Positions 14,860 to 22,866 are shown, counted from the stretch's first letter. The stretch: DNA of 27,301 nucleotides from Alphaproteobacteria bacterium (GCA_027489415.1 JAIXZU010000157.1:1-27301); one strand, 5' to 3'. The notes: generated by a model from the letters alone, not told the origin. Made by a program: numbers and translations.

Positions 14860-15744
14860 ATGTCTATTTTCATCACCGAAGACACCAAAGTCATCACCCA
14901 AGGCATCACCGGTAAAAACGGTACCTTCCACACCGAGCAAGGCCTGAAGTACGGCACCAACTACGTCGGCGGCGTCACCCCCGGCAAGGGCGGCACTACC
15001 CACCTCGGCCTCCCCGTCTTCAATACAGTCAAGGAAGCTGTGGAAATGACCGGCGCCGAAGCCTCCGTCATCTACGTCCCACCGCCGTTCGCTGCGGACG
15101 CGATCTTGGAAGCCGAAGCCGCCGGTATCCGTATCTGCATCTGCATCACCGAAGGCATTCCGGTGCTGGACATGGTCAAGGTCAAACGCAAACTGCTGGA
15201 CCCCAAATGCACCATGCGCCTCGTCGGCCCCAACTGCCCCGGTGTCATTACCCCCGGCGAAGGCAAGGGCTGCAAAATCGGCATCATGCCTGCCCACATC
15301 CACAAAAAGGGCAATGTCGGCATCGTCTCCAAATCCGGCACACTCACCTATGAAGCCGTGAAGCAAACCACGGACGTCGGCCTCGGCCAGTCCACCTGCG
15401 TGGGAATCGGCGGGGACCCCGTCCACGGCACCAACTTCATCAGCGTGCTATCCGCGTTTGAAGCCGACCCCCAAACTCAAGCCATCGTCATGATTGGTGA
15501 AATCGGCGGCCAAGCTGAAATCGAAGCCGCCGACTACATCAAGTCGGCCGTCACCAAGCCCGTCGTCGGCTTCATCGCCGGCGCCACCGCGCCCAAGGGC
15601 AAGCGTATGGGCCACGCCGGTGCAATTATCTCTGGCGGAGACGACACCGCCGAAGCCAAAATCAAGGCCCTCAAAGCCGCAGGCGTCACTATGGTGCAAA
15701 GCCCGAGTGAAATCGGCGCTGCCGTCAAAAAACTCCTCGGCTAG
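14860..15744 (+). CDS. sucD: Succinyl-CoA ligase (ADP-forming) alpha subunit
   Basis: A 294-residue partner of SucC. The N-terminal CoA-binding Rossmann domain starts at TKVITQGITGKNGTFHT, a PPPFAA loop follows, and the phosphohistidine is in GKRMGHAGAIISGG near the C-terminus; GxVSKSGTLTYE is also conserved. The start at 14860 matches the family N-terminus MSIFITEDTK; an in-frame extension back to 14746 overlaps the DUF805 gene and is rejected. The ribosome site is weak (AAGAAAG), so coupling to the gene 13 bases upstream is likely. sucA and sucB, often next in alphaproteobacteria, are not here: a terminator follows. Confidence 0.97.
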   Translation: MSIFITEDTKVITQGITGKNGTFHTEQGLKYGTNYVGGVTPGKGGTTHLGLPVFNTVKEAVEMTGAEASVIYVPPPFAADAILEAEAAGIRICICITEGIPVLDMVKVKRKLLDPKCTMRLVGPNCPGVITPGEGKGCKIGIMPAHIHKKGNVGIVSKSGTLTYEAVKQTTDVGLGQSTCVGIGGDPVHGTNFISVLSAFEADPQTQAIVMIGEIGGQAEIEAADYIKSAVTKPVVGFIAGATAPKGKRMGHAGAIISGGDDTAEAKIKALKAAGVTMVQSPSEIGAAVKKLLG

Positions 15745-15764
15745 CCTTGTCTCAACGCAAAATC

Positions 15765-15792
15765 GCCCTCCCCAACGGGGAGGGCATTTTTA
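15765..15792. terminator. rho-independent terminator after sucD
   Basis: A perfect 9-bp stem, GCCCTCCCC (15765-15773) with GGGGAGGGC (15777-15785), loop AAC, then ATTTTTAT. It also lies at the end of the convergent minus-strand gene (stop at 15790), with GATTTTG on that side. Confidence 0.88.
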
Positions 15793-16182
15793 TGCAGATG
15801 GCTTAGGCCGCCAGAAAGGGGCATCAATCCAAGCCAGCACCATCCGCATGCTCCATGCTTCAAATCGGGAGAAGCAAACCACAATCTCAATCCGCTCAGT
15901 CCATTCAGGGCCCAGCATGAACATATGCAAGCGCGGTAGTTCTGTACCAAGCACATCAAGCACACCACGGCGGTAATCCGGCAGGCACGCCAGCCGGTGC
16001 AAAGGGTCTTCCACGGGGCAGCTATAAGAAGTGTGGATGAAACGCTCCTTCTTTGCCCACGCCGGGCTCATCTTGGTTTGAAGGTCGGGCAGGTACATCT
16101 CTCGGGCGGCGTTGCGCCCGTCAAAATATGCATTTGCGGTTGAATGACGCCTGCGCGAAGAAAGCGAAATGACATTACTCAT
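15790..16182 (-). CDS. Hypothetical protein, 130 residues
   Basis: Not recognised. It is a soluble, basic protein without a signal peptide or membrane segment: an N-terminal Ser/Arg/His stretch (SLSSRRRHS), then a mixed region with several Trp and two Cys, then a hydrophobic, Met/Trp-rich C-terminal part (EIVVCF, MRMVLAW). AAAGG lies 8 bases before the ATG at 16182, and the frame ends against the sucD terminator, both supporting a real gene. The 131 bases on its upstream side hold only a weak GGGG/CCCC hairpin (about 16259-16276), which could end the histidine kinase transcript. Confidence 0.6.
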   Translation of the reverse strand: MSNVISLSSRRRHSTANAYFDGRNAAREMYLPDLQTKMSPAWAKKERFIHTSYSCPVEDPLHRLACLPDYRRGVLDVLGTELPRLHMFMLGPEWTERIEIVVCFSRFEAWSMRMVLAWIDAPFWRPKPSA

Positions 16183-16313
16183 CAGCTGGCCTTTCTTCCC
16201 ATGGTCGGGAGGGCTAGAAGCAAAAACGGGTCACGTACCTTCATCTAACAAACATCAAAGGGGGCTTGCAACCCCTCTGAAAAACTTAAGTATGGGAATC
16301 CTCTAGCTCGCGC

Positions 16314-17726
16314 CTACTTACTAAACGCCAAACTGAACACACTCCCACCTCCATCGCGCGCGCTCACATCCGCCTTACCATTATGCTGGCGCATAATTTC
16401 GGCCACAACCGCCAGCCCAAGTCCCGCGCCACCATGGGCACTCTCGCCGCTCTGGTTGGTCGGCCCCTGCCAGAAACGCGTAAACACCATCGCCTGCTCG
16501 GCCACCGGTATCCCCGGCCCACGGTCGCGCACTTGCACAGTCCCAGCCTCATCAACTTCCACTTCCACAATACCTTTCTTGGGGGAGTGCCGGATGGCAT
16601 TGTCCACAAGGTTGCCAACCGCTTCCGCGACCTGTAACGGGTCCATATCCACCATCACTGGGCTGTCGGGGGCCATAAAGCGCAGGTCAACTCCAGCCTG
16701 CCGCGCCAGTGGCACCATTCCCCCCACCACGTCACGTACTTCGGCCACAAGGTCCTGCTTGGAAAGGCTCGCCGGATGCTGGCTTAGCACCGCATAGTGC
16801 AGCAGCTGCCGCACCAGCCGGTTCATGCGCAGTACGTCACGTTCCAGCTCTTTGCGGCCTTTAAAGTCTTCCAGTTGCTCAAGTCGGGCCTGCATCACCG
16901 CCAGCGGGGTTTTCAACTGGTGGGCCGTATCAGCGGTCAACGCCTGCTGGGCCGTCAAACTCTTCTCAAAATCGGCCAGAACCTCGTTGAAGGCATTCAC
17001 CACCGGCCGTACCTCGCGCGGCACGTTCTCCATGCCCACTTTGCCTTCATGGCCCATGCGCACTTGCTTACCCACTTGCCCCATGGTCTTGGCCAACTGC
17101 CGCAGGGGGCTCAGGCCCTGCCGTACCAAGGCCACGGCTGCCAGCAACGCTACAATGAACAACGGCCCCAGTACCATCAGCAACCCGGGCATCAGGCCGC
17201 TCTTGGCACTTTGCAGCAGCATATCGTCAATGGTCCGGTACTGCCCCACAATCACATACAGCGGCCCACCGGGAATCATCACTGGCTGAACCAGAAGGAA
17301 CAGCGCACTGCTCTCACCGTCACGCGCTTCGGTGCTCAGCATCGTCGGCACCGTCGGGCGTGCACTCAGTGCGGGCTGAACCCACACACTGGCCAAGGGG
17401 TCGCTCTGTGCCAGCATCTGGCCATTGCTGTCCTGCACATAATACACGTAGCCTTGGCCACGTTCTAAATAAGCCGCCGCACTTTGCGGGCTTAAATTGA
17501 CACGCAACTTATTCACCGCATTTTTTCCACGCCCGCTGGTGGAAATACTCAGGCTGTTCACAATCTCCGCGGCCTGGCGGCGCAGCAGCTCGTCTTGGGC
17601 CATGTCTCCGGTGCGGTCTAGCGTGCGCTCAATCTGCCAGAACACCACTCCCATCACCACGGCCAGCACTACGGCAAGACGTAGCACCAATCCACCCAGT
17701 AAGCTGTCGCCCATCGCGGTTTTCAT
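16314..17726 (-). CDS. Sensor histidine kinase (TctE/QseC-like)
   Basis: A 470-residue membrane sensor kinase. One transmembrane helix (about residues 11-30), a periplasmic sensor region of about 140 residues, a second helix (178-202), a HAMP-like linker, then the kinase core. The phosphorylated His269 is in DTAHQLKTPLA, the N box is NLVDNAIRHSP, the G1 box GPGIP and the G2 box GGAGLGLAVV. The sensor region with a short tandem of aliphatic strands (YVYYVQDSNGQ, PLYVIVGQY) is like the single-Cache/TctE N-terminal domains that bind small acids, but the ligand cannot be told. It starts 18 bases after the response regulator, forming an operon. Confidence 0.92.
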   Translation of the reverse strand: MKTAMGDSLLGGLVLRLAVVLAVVMGVVFWQIERTLDRTGDMAQDELLRRQAAEIVNSLSISTSGRGKNAVNKLRVNLSPQSAAAYLERGQGYVYYVQDSNGQMLAQSDPLASVWVQPALSARPTVPTMLSTEARDGESSALFLLVQPVMIPGGPLYVIVGQYRTIDDMLLQSAKSGLMPGLLMVLGPLFIVALLAAVALVRQGLSPLRQLAKTMGQVGKQVRMGHEGKVGMENVPREVRPVVNAFNEVLADFEKSLTAQQALTADTAHQLKTPLAVMQARLEQLEDFKGRKELERDVLRMNRLVRQLLHYAVLSQHPASLSKQDLVAEVRDVVGGMVPLARQAGVDLRFMAPDSPVMVDMDPLQVAEAVGNLVDNAIRHSPKKGIVEVEVDEAGTVQVRDRGPGIPVAEQAMVFTRFWQGPTNQSGESAHGGAGLGLAVVAEIMRQHNGKADVSARDGGGSVFSLAFSK

Positions 17727-17744
17727 AAAATTACGTATAAGCTC

Positions 17745-18428
17745 TTATTTATCTTGGGCGGCCATGTCTTCAAGCAGGTAACCAATCCCGCGCACGGTCA
17801 CTACGGTCACACTGGCTTCCACTTGGGTCAGCAACTTGCGCAGGCGGTGAATCGCCACTTCCAGCGCCGTGCGGCTTTTTTCATCGGTATCCCCGTAAAG
17901 CGCCTGCTCCAGCACGTCTTTACCCACAACTTGCCCAGCCCGCTGCAACAAGTGGCGCAGCAGCACCACTTCGCGCTTACCCAGCGCTACAGTCTTTCCA
18001 GCAACCTGAACCGTCTCATGCAGCGTATCCAACTGCACGTTACCCAGCTCCAGCAGCAGGCCAGCTGGCCCGCCACTGCGGCGCAGTAACGCTTTCACGC
18101 GTGCCAGCAGCTCAAACAGGCTGAACGGCTTGGGCAGATAATCATCCGCACCAGCTTCAAGGCCAGTGACTCGTTCTTTAGGAAGCCCCAGCGCCGTAAG
18201 CATCAGCAGCGGCACGTTGTTTCCGGCGGCACGCAGCTCTTTCACCAAATCAAGCCCATCCCCATCGGGCAGGCGGCGGTCACAAATCACAGCGTCAAAC
18301 GGCTGGGTCAGCAACGTCCGTGCCTCAGCAAGCGTACCTGCCACACTGGCGGCAAAGCCGTGCTGACGCAGCGTTTGTTCAATAAACCCTGCCAGGGCGC
18401 GTTCGTCTTCAATCACCAGAATCCGCAT
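17745..18428 (-). CDS. OmpR/PhoB-family response regulator
   Basis: A 227-residue two-domain regulator. The receiver has the acidic pair in VIEDE, the phospho-acceptor Asp50 in VICDRRLPDGDG, Thr in MLTALG and Lys in LPKPFS; the C-terminal half is a winged-helix domain with the typical VGKREVVLLRHLL, ALEVAIHRLRKL and VRGIGYLL blocks. The start is the ATG at 18428, with AAGGAG 7 bases upstream; a frame extension to 18449 adds only a short basic piece. It is first in an operon with the histidine kinase. The small periplasmic protein gene is divergent, and the 272-base region between holds 11-bp-spaced repeats that suit this family. Confidence 0.94.
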   Translation of the reverse strand: MRILVIEDERALAGFIEQTLRQHGFAASVAGTLAEARTLLTQPFDAVICDRRLPDGDGLDLVKELRAAGNNVPLLMLTALGLPKERVTGLEAGADDYLPKPFSLFELLARVKALLRRSGGPAGLLLELGNVQLDTLHETVQVAGKTVALGKREVVLLRHLLQRAGQVVGKDVLEQALYGDTDEKSRTALEVAIHRLRKLLTQVEASVTVVTVRGIGYLLEDMAAQDK

Positions 18429-18552
18429 GCGGTTTCTCCTTATGTTCAACCATACTTGCAGCTACTCTACATCATTTTTACGCGCCTTTCCGCCTCTTTT
18501 TAAATACCAGCAGTATATTTTACATCGTACCGCCTCGCTTAAGATTTCAAGC

Positions 18553-18592
18553 GCTTACAGCATGCTTACAGCCGCAAGGTATACCTGCTTAC
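18553..18592. promoter_or_regulatory. direct repeats, candidate response-regulator sites
   Basis: GCTTACAGC occurs at 18553-18561 and again at 18564-18572, an 11-base period, and GCTTAC recurs at 18587, 23 bases (about two turns) further on. OmpR/PhoB-type regulators bind head-to-tail repeats with 11-bp spacing. The sites lie between the regulator gene (ends its promoter side at 18428) and the small gene at 18701. Confidence 0.45.
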
Positions 18593-18700
18593 TTCCACTG
18601 CACCCCACTTCCCAAGTATCATTCACAGGTTCACTATCCCATCCGTCGCCGCAGTTTGTGGCGCAGAGAAACTAATAACAAATGAAACAGGACTCCTTCA

Positions 18701-18862
18701 ATGAAGACCCTCGCTATCCTCGCTGCCCTGACCGTCATCGCTGCTCCGGCTTTCGCTGGCGACCACGGCCACAAAATGGACAAGAAAACCGAAGTGAAGA
18801 CCGAAGTCTCCACCACCACCGTTTCCGGTACTGTTGCCGTTTCCGGTACCGCTGCCAAGTAG
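18701..18862 (+). CDS. Small periplasmic protein, 53 residues
   Basis: A short intact frame with a clean signal peptide (MKTLAILAALTVIAAPAFA-GD), cleaved after residue 19. The 34-residue mature peptide begins GDHGHKMDKK, then a charged KTEVKTEV stretch, and ends in a Val/Thr/Ser-rich tail with the repeat VSGT. AGGA lies 8 bases before the ATG, and a terminator follows 32 bases after the stop. Being divergent from a two-component operon and downstream of its putative operator, it is a likely target gene of that system. The N-terminal His/Asp cluster could bind metal; that is a guess. Confidence 0.78.
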   Translation: MKTLAILAALTVIAAPAFAGDHGHKMDKKTEVKTEVSTTTVSGTVAVSGTAAK

Positions 18863-18893
18863 GTCCGTCCCGGCTAAAGCCGGTTTACGTAGG

Positions 18894-18919
18894 AAAAAGG
18901 AGCCCTCAGGCTCCTTTTT
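18894..18919. terminator. bidirectional rho-independent terminator
   Basis: AAAAAGGAGCC (18894-18904), loop CTCA, GGCTCCTTTTT (18909-18919), an 11-bp perfect stem. It serves the small periplasmic gene on the plus strand and truA on the minus strand, whose stop codon begins at 18921. Confidence 0.9.
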
Positions 18920-19665
18920 TACGCATAATCTACTCGGGTTAAATACAGCCCATCGGCATCAAACGTCATACCGGCCATGGCGCGGTCACCGGCGTTCAAG
19001 GCGTCCACCAAACCCGTCACCGGCCGTTTTCCCTGCCCAATTTCAATCAACGTCCCCATGATATTCCGTACCATATGGTGCAGGAAATGGTTGGCGGCGA
19101 TCTCAAGCTGCCATTCGTCCTGTCCCACGTTCACCAGCCGCAGGTAATGCAGGTTGCACAGCGTCACTTTGCTCTGGCAGTCCGCATCACGGTAGCCGGA
19201 AAAATCACTCACCCCCAGCGGCATCATGTCCACTGCGGCTTTCATGGTCTCAAAGTCGAGCTTACCAATCACATGTCCTACATGCCCCAGCAAGTCAGGC
19301 CGCAACTGCCGCCCATTCCAAAGCCGGAAGACATAATGCCGCGCCGTGGCACTAAACCGTGCATGGAACGTCTCATCCACAATCTCAGCATGGGTTACCC
19401 GAATATCATGGGGCAGAAACCGGTTCATACCGTCCACATACGTAATCGGTTTCAACACTTTCTCCACATCCACGTGACACACCTGTCCCCAAGCATGCAC
19501 ACCGCGGTCAGTGCGGCCTGCACCGGTAATTTTCACCTCATGCTGCACAATCTGTTGCAAGGCATGGGCAAGGTGGCCCTGAACACTCGGTAAACCCTCC
19601 TGAATTTGCCAGCCGTAATAAGCCGTCCCGTCATATTGAACAGAGAGTTTCAATCGTACTGTCAC
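18919..19665 (-). CDS. truA: tRNA pseudouridine(38-40) synthase
   Basis: A 248-residue enzyme that isomerises uridines in the tRNA anticodon arm. The catalytic Asp is in GAGRTDRGVHAWGQ near residue 52, the N-terminal strand is VQYDGTAYYGWQ, and the C-terminal FLHHMVRNIMGTL block is conserved. Length is typical. The start is a GTG at 19665 that overlaps the fmt stop (GTGA), so it is translationally coupled to fmt. Last gene of the def-fmt-truA operon. Confidence 0.96.
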   Translation of the reverse strand: MTVRLKLSVQYDGTAYYGWQIQEGLPSVQGHLAHALQQIVQHEVKITGAGRTDRGVHAWGQVCHVDVEKVLKPITYVDGMNRFLPHDIRVTHAEIVDETFHARFSATARHYVFRLWNGRQLRPDLLGHVGHVIGKLDFETMKAAVDMMPLGVSDFSGYRDADCQSKVTLCNLHYLRLVNVGQDEWQLEIAANHFLHHMVRNIMGTLIEIGQGKRPVTGLVDALNAGDRAMAGMTFDADGLYLTRVDYA

Positions 19666-20573
19666 GCAAGCTTTGCTCCTACTTTCAGGGTGTCCCAGCC
19701 GCGCGCAATTTCACTTGCGTCACCAGCCTTACCCCCAGCGCGCTGCATCTCAACGATCCGCACAGAACCCAAACCACAAGCCACAATAATCCCTTCGGCA
19801 TCAACCGCTAAAACCTCTCCAGCAGCACCTTCGCGCGCCTCAAGCTGGGTTTTCAGAATCTTGAAAACCTCTTCGCCTAACTTACCTGTGGCAGCAGGGG
19901 AGGGGCTCAATCCCCGCACAAGGTTATGCACCTCGGCAGCAGGCTTGTGCCAGTCAATCACGCGCATCTCTTTGGAAATCTTGGGCGCATGGCTCGCCTC
20001 ACCAACTTGCGGCACCTGTCGCAGGCTCTTGTGGCGTTCTACCACCTCAGCCAGCAGCATCGCGCCGGTATCTGCGGCATGGTCATGCAGCTCACCAAGC
20101 GTCATGTCTACGGGAATCTCCATCGCCTGCCGTTCCACCACGGGGCCAGTATCCATACCCGCATCTAATTTCATTACACAGATGTCTGTTGTCTGATCAC
20201 CCGAAATAAGTGTCCACTGCAGCGGCGCCGCACCCCGCCACTTCGGTAATGCGCTCGGGTGCACGTTCAGGCATAAGCGGTTGTCGACCAAAACCTTGGG
20301 CAATAGCAGGCCGTAAGCCACTACACAAAACACATCAGCCTCAATCCCCATCACGAAATCAAGGTCGGCCCCCTTCAGTTTTTCGGGCGTGAAAACCGGT
20401 AGCCCAAGCTCTTCAGCCGCTTCATGCACATCGGTCTTTTGCAGTTTCTGGCCGCGTCCGGCAGGGCGTGGCGGCTGCGTGAACACCGCCACAATCTCAT
20501 GCTCTTCGGCGTGCAGCGCCATCAAGCTCGGCACGGCAAAAGCCGGGCTGCCCATGAACACGATTTTAGCCAT
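19662..20573 (-). CDS. fmt: Methionyl-tRNA formyltransferase
   Basis: A 303-residue enzyme that formylates initiator Met-tRNA using 10-formyl-tetrahydrofolate. The N-terminal Rossmann-like domain starts KIVFMGSPAFAVPSL; the folate-binding and catalytic segment LNVHPSALPKWRGAAPLQW carries the Asn-His pair; Asp in LDAGMDTGPV completes the active site; the C-terminal OB-like tRNA-binding domain follows. Length is normal. It starts 2 bases after the def stop and overlaps truA by 4 bases, so the three genes form a tight operon. Confidence 0.96.
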   Translation of the reverse strand: MAKIVFMGSPAFAVPSLMALHAEEHEIVAVFTQPPRPAGRGQKLQKTDVHEAAEELGLPVFTPEKLKGADLDFVMGIEADVFCVVAYGLLLPKVLVDNRLCLNVHPSALPKWRGAAPLQWTLISGDQTTDICVMKLDAGMDTGPVVERQAMEIPVDMTLGELHDHAADTGAMLLAEVVERHKSLRQVPQVGEASHAPKISKEMRVIDWHKPAAEVHNLVRGLSPSPAATGKLGEEVFKILKTQLEAREGAAGEVLAVDAEGIIVACGLGSVRIVEMQRAGGKAGDASEIARGWDTLKVGAKLA

Positions 20574-20575
20574 GG

Positions 20576-21190
20576 CTAACGCTTCCGGCTTTGTTCGGTG
20601 GCAGCTTTAATCACGCCCGTTTCTGCCGCAAATACGTCAAAATCAGCACCATCCGCCAGAATGTTACGCCGCAGTCTCGCCCACTTGCCCATGGCAATAT
20701 CGCGCCGCAGCTTGGTCATCCGCTGTGTGAACAACACGCCATCAAGGTGGTCGATTTCATGCTGAATCACCGCCGCCCCAAGGCCGCTGAATTCCTCTTC
20801 TACCGCCGCTCCGTCGCGGTCCGTGTAGGCCACGCGTACTACGCTCGGCCGCACCACATCGCCCCATAGGCCGGGCAGGCTCAGGCAACCCTCTTGCAGG
20901 CTGCGGGTCTCGTCACTGGCCCATGTAATGGTCGGGTTGATGAAAAACTTGGGCGCTTTCACACTGTAATCGCGCTTGCCATCGGGCCGTTCGCCACCCA
21001 AATCGGTCACAACTAGCCGCTGGCTCACATTTACCTGCGGCGCTGCCAGTCCCACGCCATCGGCGCGGTACAGGGTCGCCAGCATGTTTTCCAGCGTCTC
21101 TAAAACCTGGGGGGTTGCGCCGGGCGCAGGCTCGCTCACGGCACTTAAAACTTTGTGCGGCTGCAATAAAATAGGGTAAATCGTGCTCAT
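20576..21190 (-). CDS. def: Peptide deformylase
   Basis: A 204-residue metalloenzyme that removes N-formyl groups from nascent proteins. All three motifs are present: GVGLAAPQ, EGCLSLPG (metal Cys) and QHEIDHLDG (two metal His and catalytic Glu). It is about 35 residues longer than E. coli Def because of a C-terminal Arg/Ala-rich tail. The insert of a few residues around GERPDGKRDYSVK is also somewhat longer than usual. AGGGAG lies 3-4 bases before the ATG. First gene of the def-fmt-truA operon and divergent from the acyl-CoA dehydrogenase gene. Confidence 0.96.
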   Translation of the reverse strand: MSTIYPILLQPHKVLSAVSEPAPGATPQVLETLENMLATLYRADGVGLAAPQVNVSQRLVVTDLGGERPDGKRDYSVKAPKFFINPTITWASDETRSLQEGCLSLPGLWGDVVRPSVVRVAYTDRDGAAVEEEFSGLGAAVIQHEIDHLDGVLFTQRMTKLRRDIAMGKWARLRRNILADGADFDVFAAETGVIKAATEQSRKR

Positions 21191-21244
21191 AACTCCCTCT
21201 ACCCCAATTTCATCTACAAGAGAAGCCCACCCATAATCATCAGT

Positions 21245-21275
21245 CTTGTCTCTAATTCACTTGTCTCTTGTCTCT
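21245..21275. repeat. three CTTGTCTCT repeats
   Basis: CTTGTCTCT occurs at 21245, 21260 and 21267 (the last two overlapping by two bases) in the 130-base gap between the divergent def and 3-hydroxyacyl-CoA dehydrogenase genes. It may be a regulator site or slippage-prone simple sequence. Confidence 0.45.
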
Positions 21276-21320
21276 CAAATCTAGTATCTTGCAGCCAATC
21301 AACCAAGAAAAAGACTCCCC

Positions 21321-22214
21321 ATGGCCAAAACTTCCACAGACATTAAAAGCATCGGTATCATTGGCGCAGGCCAGATGGGTAACGGCATCGCCCACGTCGC
21401 CGCGCAAAGCGGCTTCGAGGTCACGATGGTGGACGTCAACCCCGCCTCGCTCGAAAAAGCCCTCGCCACCATCGCCAAGAACATGGACCGTCAGGTGCAA
21501 AAAGGCGGATTGACTGAAGCGGACAAAAAAGCCGCCGAATCCCGCCTTCACACCTCCATCAAGGTTGCAGACCTCGAAAAATGCGACCTCATCATCGAAG
21601 CCGCCACGGAAAACGAGGAAATCAAAAAGAAAATCTTCCGTGAAGTTGACGCCATCGCGCAAAAATCCTGCCTGATAGCCTCCAACACCTCGTCCATCTC
21701 CATCACGCGCCTTGCCGCGGTTACCTCGCGTCCGGAGAAATTCATCGGCCTGCACTTCATGAACCCGGTACCGATGATGGCGCTGGTCGAAATCATTCGC
21801 GGCCTCGCCACCTCGCAGGAAACCTACGAGCGCGTCCTCGAAGTCGCCGAAAAAATGGGTAAAACCGTCGCCACGTCGGAAGACGTGCCCGGCTTCATCG
21901 TCAACCGTCTACTCTTGCCGATGCTCAACGAAGCCTGCTACGCCCTGCAGGAAGGCGTCGCCGACGTCCGCAGTATCGACACCGCCATGAAACTCGGCGC
22001 CGGCCACCCCATGGGCCCGCTTCAGCTGGCGGACTTCATCGGTCTGGACACCTGCGTCGCCATCATGCGCGTCCTGCACAACGAACTGGGCGATAGCAAA
22101 TACCGCCCAAGCCCGCTGCTCGTGAAGTTCGTGGACGCCGGCTGGCTCGGCAAAAAGTCCGGCCGCGGCTTCTACGACTATTCCGACCCCGCCAACCCCA
22201 AACCATCCCGCTAA
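21321..22214 (+). CDS. hbd: 3-hydroxybutyryl-CoA / 3-hydroxyacyl-CoA dehydrogenase
   Basis: A 297-residue NAD-dependent enzyme that oxidises L-3-hydroxyacyl-CoA, as in butyrate metabolism, polyhydroxybutyrate precursor turnover or beta-oxidation. The Rossmann motif is GAGQMGNGIA near residue 15, followed by acidic VDVN. The catalytic His is in GLHFMNPVP and its Glu partner in ALVEII; SNTSS and PGFIVNRLLLPMLNEA are conserved, and the C-terminal domain ends KSGRGFYDY. It is a stand-alone protein without the enoyl-CoA hydratase part of FadB. A hairpin terminator follows directly, so it is probably monocistronic. Whether Hbd or PaaH is the better name cannot be decided here. Confidence 0.94.
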   Translation: MAKTSTDIKSIGIIGAGQMGNGIAHVAAQSGFEVTMVDVNPASLEKALATIAKNMDRQVQKGGLTEADKKAAESRLHTSIKVADLEKCDLIIEAATENEEIKKKIFREVDAIAQKSCLIASNTSSISITRLAAVTSRPEKFIGLHFMNPVPMMALVEIIRGLATSQETYERVLEVAEKMGKTVATSEDVPGFIVNRLLLPMLNEACYALQEGVADVRSIDTAMKLGAGHPMGPLQLADFIGLDTCVAIMRVLHNELGDSKYRPSPLLVKFVDAGWLGKKSGRGFYDYSDPANPKPSR

Positions 22215-22220
22215 AAATCA

Positions 22221-22242
22221 AGGAGCCTCACGGCTCCTTTTT
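22221..22242 (+). terminator. rho-independent terminator
   Basis: AGGAGCC (22221-22227), loop TCAC, GGCTCCT (22232-22238), then TTTT. It lies 6 bases after the stop of the 3-hydroxyacyl-CoA dehydrogenase. Confidence 0.88.
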
Positions 22243-22252
22243 CATCCCGGGC

Positions 22253-22280
22253 TTGACTTGTATACTAATAGGGATATCCT
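22253..22280 (+). promoter_or_regulatory. candidate promoter of the gene at 22325
   Basis: TTGACT (22253-22258), 16 bases, TATCCT (22275-22280). The spacing is good and the -35 strong; the -10 matches 4 of 6 positions. It would start a transcript about 38 bases before the ATG at 22325. Confidence 0.4.
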
Positions 22281-22324
22281 CACTCATCCGCATCACCCAA
22301 GGTCCTTTTTGAACGGAGCCCACC

Positions 22325-22855
22325 ATGACCCACCAAGTCACCGTGAATACCGACCTCCTTCGTCACTGGCAGGAAAGTCAGGAAGTTCACGACCGCAGCT
22401 TCCACTTCGACATCTACTGCCTGCCCCTCAAGGCGCGCGTAGCGCATAACGCGCTGCACTTCTCCAAATACGTTGGCCGCCTCGCGCGGCAAGGCTCCAG
22501 CCCAACCGACGGAACTCGCAAAACTATCACGGACTGTGCCCTCATTGCTCTCAGTGCTGCCAATGCTCTCCGCCTGAACCTTGGCGCACTGGTGCCCCCA
22601 ACGGTTCCTGCCTTGCAGGAGGCCGACCTACTGCGTGACCTCGCCATTCCCACCGGCTCTCTGGCGGACGCCGTCGAGAAAATCGACCACTTGGAGGATT
22701 ACGGCAATAAAATGGCGGAATCCATTCAGGCCATTGTCCACTGGGTCATCGCTGCCGCAGCCTTGAATAATCTGAATCTGGACGCCGCCATTCGTGCCCG
22801 CCGCGGCCAAATCCGCGAAAGCCGAACCCATATTGGCCTGCGCGCCATCGCCTGA
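22325..22855 (+). CDS. Hypothetical all-helical protein, faintly MazG-like
   Basis: A 176-residue soluble protein, no signal peptide. It appears helical throughout; HFSKYVGRLA is followed by TDCALIALSAANALRLNL, and the second half has another amphipathic pair (EKIDHLEDYGNKMAESI) and a basic C-terminus. The D-C-A-L-I-A-L-S-A-A-N pattern resembles the second helix of MazG-type NTP pyrophosphohydrolases, but the expected EExxE metal cluster is not visible, so this is only a hint. GGAG lies about 6 bases before the ATG, and a stem-loop follows the stop. It stands alone between a terminator and a hairpin. Confidence 0.65.
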   Translation: MTHQVTVNTDLLRHWQESQEVHDRSFHFDIYCLPLKARVAHNALHFSKYVGRLARQGSSPTDGTRKTITDCALIALSAANALRLNLGALVPPTVPALQEADLLRDLAIPTGSLADAVEKIDHLEDYGNKMAESIQAIVHWVIAAAALNNLNLDAAIRARRGQIRESRTHIGLRAIA

Positions 22856-22866
22856 ACCTAAAACAA

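Noticed and set aside
16257..16278. GGGG/CCCC hairpin downstream of the histidine kinase as a terminator
   Set aside because: Only 5 bp of stem with an 8-base loop and a poor T-run (CTTTGATGTTT on the minus strand), so it was not listed as a separate feature.
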